A stretch of 64,000 bases of DNA from Aricia agestis (GCF_905147365.1 NC_056428.1:8958001-9022000), one strand, 5' to 3'; shown: positions 45,256-56,958, counted from the first letter of the stretch. Numbers and translations are program-made. The notes: generated by a model from the sequence alone, not told the origin.

Positions 45256-46421
45256 ATGATAGTGCCGGTAGTTCTTTTTTTTAATAAAAATGCCGAATTT
45301 GCGTCTTATCTAGTGTTATTATAATTATCACATAAATATTTAATTAAATCACTATCATCAATTAAAAAAAAAACATTTCTTACTTCTTCCGAATTACTAC
45401 CCATAAAATATTTCAAAAGCTTAGTACGTTATGTCTTTTTCAGGTTCTTCTACTCTCGGCAGCATGCGGAGTCCTAGGCTCTGGAGTCCACCATGAATTA
45501 CCAGTTGGAGCCGCCCCCGTCGTCACGGCTTCCAGCTCACAGTACTTCGAGAGGACATACAACCGACTGGTAGCACCACCGCTGGGAGTGGTACCGGTAG
45601 CTCCTCCGCCGCCATTACAAGTCGTACCTGTAGCCCCGCCTCCACCGCTACAAGTTTTCCCCGTAGCTCAGGCACCACCGCAAGTAGTACCAGTCGCACC
45701 AGCACCGCCAGTGGTGGTAGAAGCTACCAGAACCACGGCAGTGCCAGCGAACCCCACGAATGCACCGCTACCAGCTGATCCTAATATTGCTATAGCCATC
45801 GCAACCGCACACGCTGCCGCCCCTGTTGCTACGTTCCTCCTACCGCCCTTTCCGTTCGGTTTCCCACCAGGCTTCGGGCTAGCTCAACCACCTGACACCA
45901 ACTTCAACACGGATTCGACCACACCAACTTCAACCACGATCCAAACGACGACAGAGCAGGAGCAGGAATCAACAACCGCTCTACCCTCGAACATCGACAA
46001 CAGCTTCGCTCAAGCGTTACCTTCCAACGAGAACGTCAATTTCAAGCACTACGGTCTCCCCCTACCGCCACCACGTCAGAAGCCCCAAAAACTGAAAACC
46101 AGCGTTGAGGTAGTTCCTGTCCCATTGGCGTATATTGCTCCACCTCCGTTGGATCTCCACCATCATCATCATCACCACCATGGCCACCATCACCTAGCCC
46201 TGAAAGCGGTTCCTCACGTTCACACTTACATACCAAAGACGGCTAAGATAATAATAAGACCAGTTTCGTACAGAACACGAGTTGTGAGAGTGCCGGCCTC
46301 CACGCAAGCTTCTAGAAAGGTACAAAGAAATCCACAAAATATCAGGAGCAGATCGAGAGATGTGGAAGAGACCACTATAAGGCCAATAAGCAGGCCTGCG
46401 TCGAAGCCGCCGCGACTGTAA
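45256..46421 (+). CDS. Secreted Pro-rich protein with VTASSSQY motif and His tract (retinin-like, 3)
   Basis: Exon 2 (45444-46421) is clear and follows ATGTCTTTTTCAG. Exon 1 is proposed as 45256-45267 (MIVP, donor GTAGTT), because it is 12 nt, phase 0 and correctly placed after a TATA box; the weak donor makes this tentative. The 329-residue product starts with the signal core VLLLSAACGVLGSG, then PVVTASSSQYFERTYNRLVA, the block shared with the three other retinin-like genes here. After it come PVAPPPPLQVV repeats, an Ala-rich patch, LLPPFPFGFPPGFGL, a Thr/Ser-rich segment that could be O-glycosylated, a tract of eight His plus GHHH, and a basic C-terminus rich in Arg and Ser. It is over three times longer than its relatives. 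The His tract could bind metal or resist drying; that is speculation. AATAAA lies at 46576-46581. Confidence 0.78.
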
Positions 46422-47619
46422 TTTTATTACTTAGCCAAATTACTCCTCAATTTAGATTTATTTTTGGGCCTCGATTAAAAACTTTATACGAGTAATGAGG
46501 TCAAGAAATGAATGTAAATTTAGTAGTAATCACTTGTTAGCACGTCACTGTAAATATTTAAGGATGTAAATATATAATAAATTACTTTATGTTTTTACGT
46601 TTATTTTCTTCTTTTTTAGCACTTTCTTTTTTCTTGTGATGCAAATTGCAAATAACTGCTATTATAGAATCTTAAGAGTAAGGATAAGTTTCATAAGGCA
46701 TAATAGGTCATACAGGTAGATTAGCTACCCAAAACATGAAGATTCTAAAATGGAAAATAAATCTTATGACTAATATCATTTATCAATTCTTTATAAGGCT
46801 GATGCGGTCAACGACCTTCCTTTCGGGAGCCATAGACGTTTGATGTGAAATTAATAAAATAATAAAGAAAATAATTGACACTTCCAACAATAATTGATTC
46901 CCGCAATATCGACGGGTGAAAGCGGAAGTGGCGTAACTTGAATTTTGGCCAAAATCACTTTTTAATTGATTGTTGTATAAAAAAAAATCTGCATCGAATT
47001 GTCTATATCTCGTCTTTCTACGATAAATTCTAGTAAAGATACGACCATGGATTTTTACCACCTTTTAGCACAGACCTTAAAAAAAATTGTCGTAACTAGA
47101 CGAAAAACTGCAATTTTTGAATAAAAGATAGATACGACAATGCGTGAGAAATTAGAAAAAGATACGACACAGGTTTTTTAACGCTCGAATTTGATTTGAA
47201 TGAGTTACGACATTTCTGTCGCCTAAAATACAACATTCGCATTTCGCTGCGGGAAATGTTGTGTACTTTTATAGATACGACAATTTATTTCATACATATT
47301 TCATAGGTATCAAAAAGTTATTACATTTTAAATACATAATTTTAATCTTAAACCTATACTTACAACCAACGAATATAGTTGAGTTATGTATACAGTGATA
47401 AGTAATGACATTTCATTTTCCTCCCGCCCCTCTATGATACCTTCGCCGGCGCTCATTATACGCCGTTCTTAACGCCTGTTAGTTGATGCGCGAGCGTCGA
47501 TTTGAGAAAACGATTTTGTTGCTGTATTCTTATCACTATTGTATCAATGCACGTTTATTCGTGTCATAAATGAAGCTTATTCAAGTGTAGTGAAAGCAGA
47601 GTGGGCCTTTTTTTGATGG

Positions 47620-49160
47620 GCAGGGCAACCCATCATGGGTGCCCCGGGTTGAGGGTGTGCCTCAGTTAAGCTGAATCACCCCGGGGGTATGTGGGACTAT
47701 TACCCACTAAAACCACCTGCGGTTTGTCTTCAGCCGTATATGGAGGGATGTCCTGGATATGTCTAACACAGGACTCCCTCCACGACCGGACTTCCTCCAA
47801 AATAAGGGAACGCTTTGGCAAACTGAAGCATTCCCCTCGGCGCCGGGACTAGCTAAGCCGGTCAGGTTTCCATCCTAAACCGGAGCCCCTGATTAGACAG
47901 AAGTTTGGAAGTTCGCGTAACGACGCCTCTGTACTCCCATCCTACGCCAGCGGAGCGGAACGGAGGATGGATCATCCTCTCGCACGCAAGGACGGTTTCG
48001 CAGAAAGGGACCGCCGCCTGCCAGGCCTCATCGCTCTCGAGCATGCAGCGAACCATGCTCGAGAGCGAGAGGTCCCGCCCAAGCACCGCCAAAAATCATG
48101 GTGCTGCACGGTCCAACAAACGCACACCTCGAGGGTGTACTGGGCCGTGTCCTCCGCAGCACCGCACTCATGGCAGGCTGGCGTTGGCTCCCTCCTGGCG
48201 ACATTACACAAGTACGCACCGAAACATCCGTGTCCAGTGAGTACCTGTGCAAGGCGGAAGGTGAGGGGTTTTCTCTTGCGGCGCCGCAAGAACTGGACGC
48301 AGAGCCGGAGCAGTACGTTAACCGTACTGGGCCTGCGCCAGGCCCTCACCCCACCTCCTTAACAGCCACTGCTATCCCAGCTTTCGGACCCGCCGGAGCT
48401 CCTCCCAATGTAGGTCTTCGCCCCGTGACCTCTCTGAAACGAGGAGGTGCAACTCGGCAGAGACCGTCGCAACAAGCTCCCACGCCGGGTTTTCCACTAG
48501 GGCAGTGGCTGCCGCCCAGGACGCTCACCGCAAAGACCCGCTGCGCTCTTCGCAGCTGGGCCTCTCATATATTCTTACGAGCGGTGAGGGAATCTGCCCA
48601 AATTGGGGCACCGTACAGGGCTATACTCTGACAGACCCCAGAGTAAAGCCGCTTGCAGGCTTTGCTGGGCCCTCCTATATTAGGCAGAGGCCGGCCCAGC
48701 GCTGACGCCACCCTCACGACCTTCGGTCCCAACTGTTGGAAATGTGGGCCGAAGGTCCTCCTCCCATCCAGGATGAGTCCAAGACATTTAAGCGTCAGAC
48801 TCATTCTGACCTCCATCTCTCCGATAAGGAGTCGTGCTCCGGGTGGGGGACCTCTCCTCCCGGGTCCGCGGAAGAGTAGGGTTTCGGGCTTGCTTAGGCG
48901 TACCCAAAGCCCAAGCCACTCTATACGGCTGACAATGAGGGATGCTCCCACCTCAGCCAGCCGCGCAGCCTCCTCGAAGGTCTTCTCTCGGAATAAGACA
49001 TAGGTGTGGTCGCAGTAACAGACGAGCAATATGCCCGAGAGAAGAGCACACCGCAGGACCCAGTCGAAGCAAGACACATCCAGATGCGAAACTTGTGGGA
49101 CACCGCACTCGACCTTCCTCCTCTCTAAGGACCCCAACCCGTCCTCGTAGAAAGTAGAGA
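47620..49160 (-). pseudogene. R1-like LINE ORF2 remnant
   Basis: The minus strand encodes, in several frames, ECGVPQVSHLDV (degenerate GVPQGS..GP), VCYCDHTYVLF in place of the Y.DD catalytic box, then WLGLWVRLSKPETLLF, and further on the zinc-knuckle-type CHECGAAEDTAQYTLEVC. These are landmarks of the polymerase and C-terminal domain of R1-clade-like non-LTR elements. The catalytic Asp pair is lost and frames shift, so it is dead. It is GC-rich against its surroundings, which creates long antisense open frames. Confidence 0.75.
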
Positions 49161-49164
49161 GGCT

Positions 49165-50340
49165 TCTATTGTGTTGAAAAAGTGTGCTCCAGAGTTGGCT
49201 CCAGTCTTAACACGTCTTTTTCGTTTCTCCTACACTTCTGGCATTGTCCCGGCTTCTTGCAAGACAGCTTTGGTGTACCCGATCCCCAAAATAGGTGACC
49301 GCTCATATCCTTCCAACTACAGACCAATCGTTATAACCTTCGTCTTCTCGCAGATTATGGAATCCATTATCAATAGCCAGCTCTTTCGATACTTAGGCGG
49401 CTTGGGATTACTAAGCGACAAACAGTACGGGTTCCGAAAGGGTCGCTCACCTGGTGATCTCTTGTACCTAACTCATCGTTGGGCTCAGGTGATTGAGTCG
49501 AAGGGAGAGACATTGGCTGTTAGTTTGGACATTACAAAGGCCTTTGATAGGGTTTGGAAAAAGCGCTGCTATAAAAGCTTCCATAATATAGGCTCCCCGA
49601 GAATTTATGCAAATGGGTCACATTTTTCTTAGCAGATCAATGACATGTTACAGACCAACGGCATTTATTGCTATGCAAATGATAGTACAATTGATGCCCT
49701 ATATACCAGCTCCCCCTTTATTTTTCTAAATGTCATTGAGAGTCGAAACGAACTTGTGTCTGAAATAGAGAATTCACAGGAGAAAGTCTCTGCATAGGAT
49801 CGACGTTACTTATTCCAATTCAACCCCGCCAAGATACAAGTTTACGCGTTCACCACTAAAAAGTCACCAATAGTCATATATCTCCTTGTTTTCAAGGTAC
49901 CTCCTTAACAATCTCCCCCAGCATTGAAATACTTGGCGTAAACATATCGAGCGAAGTCCAGTTCCGGGGTCATCTAGAGGGTGAAGCCAAGCTAGCCTCG
50001 AAAAAGCTTGGTGTTTTTAACAGAGCGAGACAGTATTCCAGTCCGGGCTAACGTCTACAACTCTACAACTGGACAGGGGCGCCAAATACCAACTACTCCC
50101 TTTGGATCGTATCCAACGAAGAGCCGCTTGAATTGTTGACTGCCATAGTATTTCAAACAGGCTTGACCCCTTGGAATTACGCCGAGATGTAGCTGCACTC
50201 TGATTCCTCTATCGGCTATATCACAGGTAGTGCTCCTGCAACTTTTCGCCATCATTCTTCACTGCCACTCATCACCTTAATGAGTGGCAGTCTTCCACCG
50301 TGCGTTTTTCACGTAATTTTCTGCTGCACACATGTAAAAT
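49165..50340 (+). pseudogene. Jockey-like LINE ORF2 remnant
   Basis: The plus strand reads LKKCAPELAPVLTRLFRFSY, then NYRPI, LSDKQYGFRKGRSPGDLLYL and AVSLDITKAFDRVWKK (polymerase motif A), then, after a deletion and stop, GIYCYANDSTIDALYTS, where the Y.DD box is changed to YAND. Downstream frames resemble the usual C-terminal region. There are several stops and frameshifts. It sits back to back with the R1-like remnant. Confidence 0.78.
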
Positions 50341-50891
50341 TCCCTGTTTATTTTCTTATATTATAAACAAATAAAAGTAAATAATCGTATTATTTCTTAT
50401 AATATGTTATAATGACATTCTTTTAAAACCAACGATTCATGCACTTTAAGATACAACATTCCATTATAACAACGTCTGTCGCCGATTTTGCACTTAAACC
50501 AAAAGTTGTAATGCAATTTAATTAAGTAAACAAGATACGGCGAAATGAAATTTGTAGGAGCATGTCATATTTGAGATACGACAGATCCGTCGCTCAAAAA
50601 AAATTGCTTTTTTAAGTTGTCTTTACATTTCCTCTCAAAGATACAACATTTCTGCTGCATAAAATAGAAAAATATTTTGTCGTAACTTGTTAAAAATCAA
50701 TGAAATATCAACTTTAGAACAATTTCAAGAAACTCATCGTATAGGCCTCAGATTAATATAAATACGTTCCAATTTTTAACGTTCTATGTTGATAAATATA
50801 GAAGTTATGAATTTTTAAAAAAGTTTTTTGGCTTTACTGTAAAGTTGGGTTTTTCGAGATACGCCACTTTCGCTTTCACCCGTCGATATTG

Positions 50892-53400
50892 TATTTTTAT
50901 ATTTTTTTAATAATAAGGATTAAGGAAGAAAAATTATCTACAATAATGGAAATGATAAATTTCTAAGCCTATCCACTATGTAGATAAAAAGAAGCCTCTA
51001 GCATCTGCCAGGAATCACATTTGCATAAAACCGAAGTCTTTGTTTTCTATCTGGGCTCATATTTTTTATTAGATTTTTAGAGAAATATATTTTAAAGTAA
51101 TCTTAAGAATGTATGGAGTAGATTAAGGTTGGATTGCCTTACAAAAATTTGCCGCAAGTAAGTTTACACCTGTACTAATTACAGGTTATTAGTTTTAATG
51201 TAAGTACTTAAAATATTTACATTACTTGCAACAATTTTTTTTAATTTTTACATCATTTGAAAGAAAATGATGTGATATTGGTTGCCAGCTTTTAGTCAGC
51301 CGCAACGTTAGGGTTGCCGGGTGTAAACAGGAACTGTTAATTAATTGCTCACCGATTTTTTTAAATTTTGATAGAAAATTAAAATGAATCTCGTACTATA
51401 TAGATAAAAAAATAACGACAACAGCATTGTGATAACGTCTACCTTTATATTATAAAGCATTCAACTGTGATGAACACGACTCTTAACTGGTACCCTACAT
51501 CTAAGCTCGACACCCCCTAAATAGAGATCTTATCTTGAAAGGCGCTCTGACGCGTTCTTAGCCTGTGTTTTTTAGAATACAAACATTTTTATAATTTTTT
51601 AACCTCAACAAAGAAAGATGAAGCCCTTTGTGTTTTAGGTATTGTAACACGAAGGCAGAAGATATTTAATATGGATGAACTTAGATATTATGTTAATTAT
51701 GTATATACTTGGAGAGCCATGCTTCGGCACGAATGGGCCGGCTCAACCGGAGAAATACCACGTTCTCACAGAAAACCAGCGTGAAACAGTGCTGTTTCAC
51801 GCTGGTTTTCTGTGTTGCGCTGTGTTTCGCCGAGTGAGTGAGTTTAACGGAGGCCCAATCCCCTATTCCCTTCCCTTCCCATCCCTACCCTCCCCTATTA
51901 CCCTTTTCCCTCTAAAAGGCCGGCAACGCACCTGCAGCTCTTCTGATGCTGCGAGTGTCCATGGGCGACGGAAGTTGCTTTCCATCAGGTGACCCGTTTG
52001 CTCGTTTGCCCCCTTATTTCATTAAAAAAAAATGTTAATGCCTGTAATAAAAATGATTGGTGTATGCACAAACTATTAAATTAAATATTTTTCTGCTGTA
52101 AGTAAACTGTAAGAAAAGTTTGATCTAATTATTATAGGAACCGAAAAATGGTTTATAAAAACCTTTATTTGAAAAAAAAAATGTAAGTATTTTATGTATA
52201 CCCAGATATATTAGGCAGATGTTGAAGTAGGTTGATTACAAGGTTTGTTGAAATTATAGGGGAAAAAATTACTAATTGTCCTTATCTTATAAAATGTTAG
52301 TTATCTGGTTCATCCACTTACGTCTTCAATTAATTTACTTATTTTAAAGGTATAGAGATGAAAGGTACATATTATTTACATGTTTAGAAGACAATTTCAG
52401 CTCTCAAAACCTTCGTCACATTTAATGAAAATACGAAATTAATCACAATGAAGTTAATCGCTACCGCAACCCTTGAATTCTAGTGACGAAACATTCCAAA
52501 TTGCGGGAAAATGGATGCCACAATCGGAGCAGGCAATTCCACAAAACAGCAGTCGAGACCCTTCTCGACAAAAGGCAATATTTCAAGAAACGTCTAATGG
52601 CTGAGGTCGGTGAACTCATGTTGAAAATGATATAATCTGGTCCCTTGTGTTTACGTATAGTGTGAAGTCCATCGATCATCAGATGAATGCAGGATTTGAC
52701 TGATCTACGTCCCACGGACTGATGTTCTTTTAATAGGAAAAAGACAGGACCTTAATGTATAAAATAAGACAGTATCCTAATATTTACGATTATCACGTTA
52801 TTATTGGCCTCGAGGAAATATAATTATTGCATATTTTATAACAACAAAGTTGTAAAACTAAGAGAGCGTTTTTAGGGTTACATATACTCAAGGGGTAAGA
52901 ACTGGAAAAACTTTTAAGGGCATAGTAGACAAAATCTGAAACTCAAGGATATAACCACAGAATAGATAATAGTTGATATAACGCGAAAGCTGAAAGTTGT
53001 TGCCAATTCAGTTTTGATATAACGAAAATTGCATCCTTTCTCGTTTAGTCTTTACAAATAGTAAAGATTTGCAATAACCTTACTTAAATTATATAACAAT
53101 AAGTTATCATCCGTAGGTACCTTAACCACGGCAACGCGACGTTACGAGTTTGAAATGGGATGGAGAGTGTGGAACACTACATTATAAAGCCCGCAAATGA
53201 AATGAAATCAGACGTCATCCAACCTAACCTAATTTAGTTCTCTACACAATATGGCAATTATTCAATTTGTGATGTAACTGAACCTGACATTCAAACAAGT
53301 TGCCACTGCAATTACTGACGTGAAGCACGTAATGCGCGTGCGCAGATTCTAACAAGGCAACGCAACGGTTGTGACGAAACCAGCAAGGTGAATCCTCCAG
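50892..53400. other. Intergenic, one SINE-like copy
   Basis: Apart from the element at 51711-52032 I see no gene. A frame at 52461-52715 (minus) contains a short stretch reminiscent of LINE C-termini (VLWNCLLRLWHPF), too weak to call. Confidence 0.45.
51711..52032 (+). mobile_element. SINE-like element (copy 2) with internal inverted duplication
   Basis: It has the same start (GGAGAGCCATGCTTCGGCAC) and A-rich end as the copy at 8465-8772. It carries an extra perfect palindrome at 51767-51814 with 22-bp arms, made by inverted duplication of CAGAAAACCAGCGTGAAACA. Confidence 0.7.
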
Positions 53401-53405
53401 TTTCG

Positions 53406-53437
53406 TATAAAAGGTACATACGTTGACAACGATCACA
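53406..53437 (+). promoter_or_regulatory. Core promoter of the 53467-54100 gene
   Basis: TATAAAA (53406-53412) is followed by TCACA, with its A 29 nt downstream. Confidence 0.6.
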
Positions 53438-53466
53438 TATCGCATCCACCGATAAACACAACAACA

Positions 53467-54100
53467 ATGTTCGGAAAGGTAAGCGAAAGTCGAAGCTTGT
53501 TCTAAAAGCTTGATTATTTATTTACATACCACGTATGGTAGTTTGAACAGTTAGAAACCTTCCTTTGTAGTAAGATGTTTAAAATTCGAGTAGCATTAAC
53601 AAAGCTTTTGCTTGTTTCCATCATTTGATTCAATTTGAAAATATTGCTGCCTTTAAGTGCTACGAGTATTATGTTTTAGACAGTACATGAAAATTAACTT
53701 GAAGTTTCAGATGTCGAACTATTGGTATAAAACTGTAAATACTCGTCTTTTAGCTCATTTTAAAATAACAATTTATTTTCAGATCGTATTCCTCGCTACC
53801 ATCGCTGTGGCTGTAGCCAAGCCCGCGCCGAGCGTGGTTGCTGCGCCTCTGGTTGCGGCAGCACCAGTGGTTGCACCGGCCCCATTCGTCACCGCTTCAA
53901 GCTCACAATACGTGGCAAGGAACTACAACGGCCTCGTCGCGTCTGCACCCCTTGTGGCCCCCGCTCCTCTCGTCGCGGCCCCTTACACTGTCGCTGCCCC
54001 TCTCGCTGCTCCTGTCGCTGCCGCCAGGTTGGTCGCCCCCGCGCCCTACTACGCCCCCTACTCGCCGTACTACGCGTCCGCACCACTTGTAGCATATTAA
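53467..54100 (+). CDS. Secreted Ala/Pro protein with VTASSSQY motif (retinin-like, 4)
   Basis: Exon 1 (53467-53478) encodes MFGK with a GTAAGC donor. Exon 2 (53783-54100) follows TTATTTTCAG; an upstream in-frame ATG belongs to the intron. The 109-residue product has the signal MFGKIVFLATIAVAVA cut before Lys-Pro, then Ala/Val/Pro repeats (APLVAAAPVVAPAP), then FVTASSSQYVARNYNGLVAS at about residues 42-61. A tail of AAPLAAPVAAA and a Tyr-rich end (PYYAPYSPYYASAP) follow. The R.YNGL.A continuation is the best match in this window to the retinin-type core. It is a likely secreted coat or cuticle component (inferred). AATAAA lies at 54129-54134. Confidence 0.86.
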
Positions 54101-54689
54101 ACTAATTATACAAATTGACTGATGTTCCAATAAATTTTATACATATTATGCTTATTTGTATATTTAATTAAATCCTTTTTGTTTATTTAAAAATAAACAT
54201 TAAATAAAAATAAGTATTTAAGTATTACTGAGTAATATAATAGTGTCCATATTGGTTGTAAAAAAATATACATAACTTAATGTATCTACAAATAATTTTA
54301 TAGTCATTCGCAAGCTATAATAATTATTACCTTATTTAATAGTTACGATTGTCAATATACCATAAATTGGTTAACTTTATAGCTTCTAATAATAGATATA
54401 CTAATCTAGTAGCTGGGACTTGCTTTGTGATATTAATATGTTAGTATTATTAAACTGTTATATCTAGATAGTATATATTTGAGTACGCTACTGTTCTGGT
54501 TTAGGTGACAAACCAGTGAAACAAGAACAATACAGATTTATAACAACAAGTTAAGCTCAAATATCTAATATTAAGGTCGGTAAGAGGAATGTTTTGCTGG
54601 AATCCGTAGATTGCAATGCAATGTAATAAAATTCCTAAGTTACAACTTTACTTATAGTAAGTACGCGAGCTCTAGAACAAAATTTTTTT

Positions 54690-55654
54690 GATTACTATCA
54701 AGCTAATTTTTTGTGAGTAGCATCATTTTGATCGAGAGAGACGAACAACATTTTTATTTGTGAAAAATCTTGAAAGTGGTAGCTAACAGAAATAGAAAGA
54801 ATTTCATACTTTGACTCGATGGTCCTAAAATATGGATTGTTTTATTTGTAGGACAATGTTACTCTTAAATTGTAATTTAATTTGTATATTGATAGATGTC
54901 ATATAGTTAATTATATGACATCTATCAATATACAAAAAATCTGCTTGTTAGGGTTCCGTTTCAGGGTTCTGTAGTCAGCCAAGTTTTGTTGATTACAGAA
55001 CCCTATAACGGAACCCTAACGAGCTGATTTTTTGTATATTGATAGATTAAGGCCCGATTCGACCAAACTTGAAGTTACACGAGTATAACTATCATGAGAA
55101 TAATTTTACTCCTTTAATTTACTCTAGGGTATTATCGTTTGCATTTTACCAAGTTACTCAAAGAGTATGAAATAAAATGTCAATTATAGTTCACAATCAG
55201 AATCAGAATCAGAAATCATTTATTTGCAGAAATAAGGTACAATATGATGACACCGACCGTGACAGTTGAACCCTGTTGTGCAACTATTCTCAGTTTCATA
55301 TTTACTCCACCAAAATAGTCCGTGTAAATATTTACTCTCGTGTAATTACCTCATTCTTGGATTAGAAGTTCGAAAAACGCAAAACCACTTACTCTTAGAT
55401 TAGGAGACAGTTATACTCGAGTAAAATTTTACTCCAGTTTGGTCGAATCCGTATATCCTTATAGTCATATAATTTAAGAGTAACATTGTCCTACAAATAA
55501 AACAGTCCATATTTTAGGACCATCAATTCAAGGTATAAAATATTTTCTATGAATCTATTAGCTACTTACTACTTTCGAGATTTTTCGGAGATAAAAATGT
55601 TGTTCGTCTTATCAAAATGAAGCTACTCACAAAAAAATTAGCTTGATAGTAATC
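54690..55654. repeat. Large foldback element with nested MITE
   Basis: Arms of about 180 bp (54690-54875 and 55470-55654) are inverted copies sharing GATTACTATCAAGCTAATTT and GTAGGACAATGTTACTCTTA. The centre has smaller palindromes: ATTGATAGATGTCATATA near 54889, and paired GATTACAGAACCCTA blocks near 54995. A MITE at 55051-55452 sits between centre and right arm. Confidence 0.75.
55051..55452. repeat. MITE with ATTCGACCAAACT termini (copy 2)
   Basis: It is related over its whole length to 5473-5833. Relative to that copy it contains about 55 extra bases near 55197-55252, starting CAGAATCAGAATCAGAAATC, probably a small retroelement tail. Confidence 0.7.
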
Positions 55655-56267
55655 CACAACACCGAGACATACTTACCACCTTAAAATTTCGTAATCAGAA
55701 CACACTTTTTGGGTAAGTCGGGTCTACCCTGTACAAACAGAAAAATATAAACCCTTATTCGCAAAAGACAATACGGCTGGAATCTTAAGCTTTAACCTAC
55801 ATTCGTACTCCCTCATTATGTATTCCGTCTGCACCATCATTCGGAACATCTCGATATTTTAAAGGTGGCATCTGCGTGATTTATGTAACTCAATTCGTAT
55901 TGTTTTACGCACCAAAACGACCCATCTACAAAAAGGTGACCGCACATTTAAGAATTCGTTGTATAAAATGATATGAAATCTCGCACTTTCGTCCGCACCG
56001 CATTCGCCGCATTTCGTGTACTATGCGGTGCATTTGACGCGTACGGTGCTGACAAAATAATATGCGATCAGCTTTAAATGAATCAATTTTATTTTGCATT
56101 TCGTCATTGAAGTTCTAACATCACGTAAGTCACTTTTTGCCTATCTGAACATTTGATGCAATTCGCTAGAAAATCGGAAGACGCATCTTTTTACCAATCA
56201 GGAACACATCATATCGGCCACCAAAAACTCATAAAATAGTTAATAGTAAATCCATATTATAGTAGGT

Positions 56268-56513
56268 ATGATATCTATACAAAATTCAATTCCTTTTTTC
56301 TCTCCTGAAAAGTTGCGAACTTCAACGACGATTTGTACATTTTGTATGATCAGAGAAATTGAAATCTGCGTCGAATGCGACACAGCATTTCACTGCGAAA
56401 AAAAAGAAAAAAAAAAGCTTGATAACCAAATAACATCGTCCCGCCGTCTGCCTACAAATCAAAATTCAAATATTTCTGATAGTGCCTCAACAAAAACTTA
56501 TTTTTTGACTTAA
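56268..56513 (+). pseudogene. Frame with Cys-rich segment, possibly transposase-derived
   Basis: An 81-codon frame contains CTFCMIREIEICVECDTAFHC, a C-x2-C-x7-C-x2-C pattern followed by His/Cys. This vaguely recalls the Cys-rich tail of piggyBac-type transposases. There is no promoter and no neighbouring transposase domain. It could be chance. Confidence 0.2.
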
Positions 56514-56880
56514 AATCTTCTTGTACCTGATATTTTTCATTGAGATCTTTAAGTTAGTTTCAGAAATCCTGATTTTTATTCAAAATGTAATGTTTAGTTT
56601 TCGGCTAATTTAGAACAAACACACTTAAATAATCGTAGTTTTGCCTAACATGCTTCGTGCGGCAACTCCGGTGCAGGAGCCATCACTAAACAATACTGCT
56701 TATTGGTTGACTAATGGCGTCATAATCACCTATAAACACACTTAACTGTTACATAAGCTACCTTCGATGGTCAAGTGTGGCGCATTTAGTAGTCGGGTAC
56801 CATTTGGTGTCCAACCGCATGTCCTGCCGAAGGAAAGTGAAATTGTGACCAATATAGACGTAATGCTTGCAACAGTGCGG

Positions 56881-56887
56881 TATATAA
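56881..56887 (+). promoter_or_regulatory. TATA box of the 56959-57730 gene
   Basis: TATATAA lies 78 nt before the ATG; the initiator is not clear. Confidence 0.5.
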
Positions 56888-56958
56888 CGCATCGTGATCC
56901 ATACATTAATATACTACCGCGCACCCTTTCGACTTAACAAGCCGTCCTTCCTCAAGCC

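Larger units (their letters stand above)
46904..50891. mobile_element. 4 kb element with 39-bp terminal inverted repeats
   Basis: The left end CAATATCGACGGGTGAAAGC continues to CTTGAA at 46942; the right end is its inverted copy, 36 of 39 positions matching. Both flanks inside the ends carry dispersed copies of a GATACGACA-type motif (47037, 47128, 47160, 47273; 50452, 50575, 50640). The middle is filled by two LINE pseudogenes in opposite orientation. No transposase is recognised, so it is probably a non-autonomous DNA transposon that collected LINEs. No clear target duplication is visible. Confidence 0.65.

Noticed and set aside
45588..46421. A start at 45588 for the long Pro-rich protein
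   Set aside because: That codon is GTG in the middle of exon 2; the frame continues upstream through the conserved VTASSSQY block to the acceptor at 45442-45443.
47905..48631. Plus-strand frames over the R1-like remnant
   Set aside because: They are antisense to recognisable reverse transcriptase motifs on the minus strand and have no motif of their own.
52461..52715. 84-codon minus frame
   Set aside because: There is a faint similarity to LINE C-termini only; no supporting polymerase motifs nearby.
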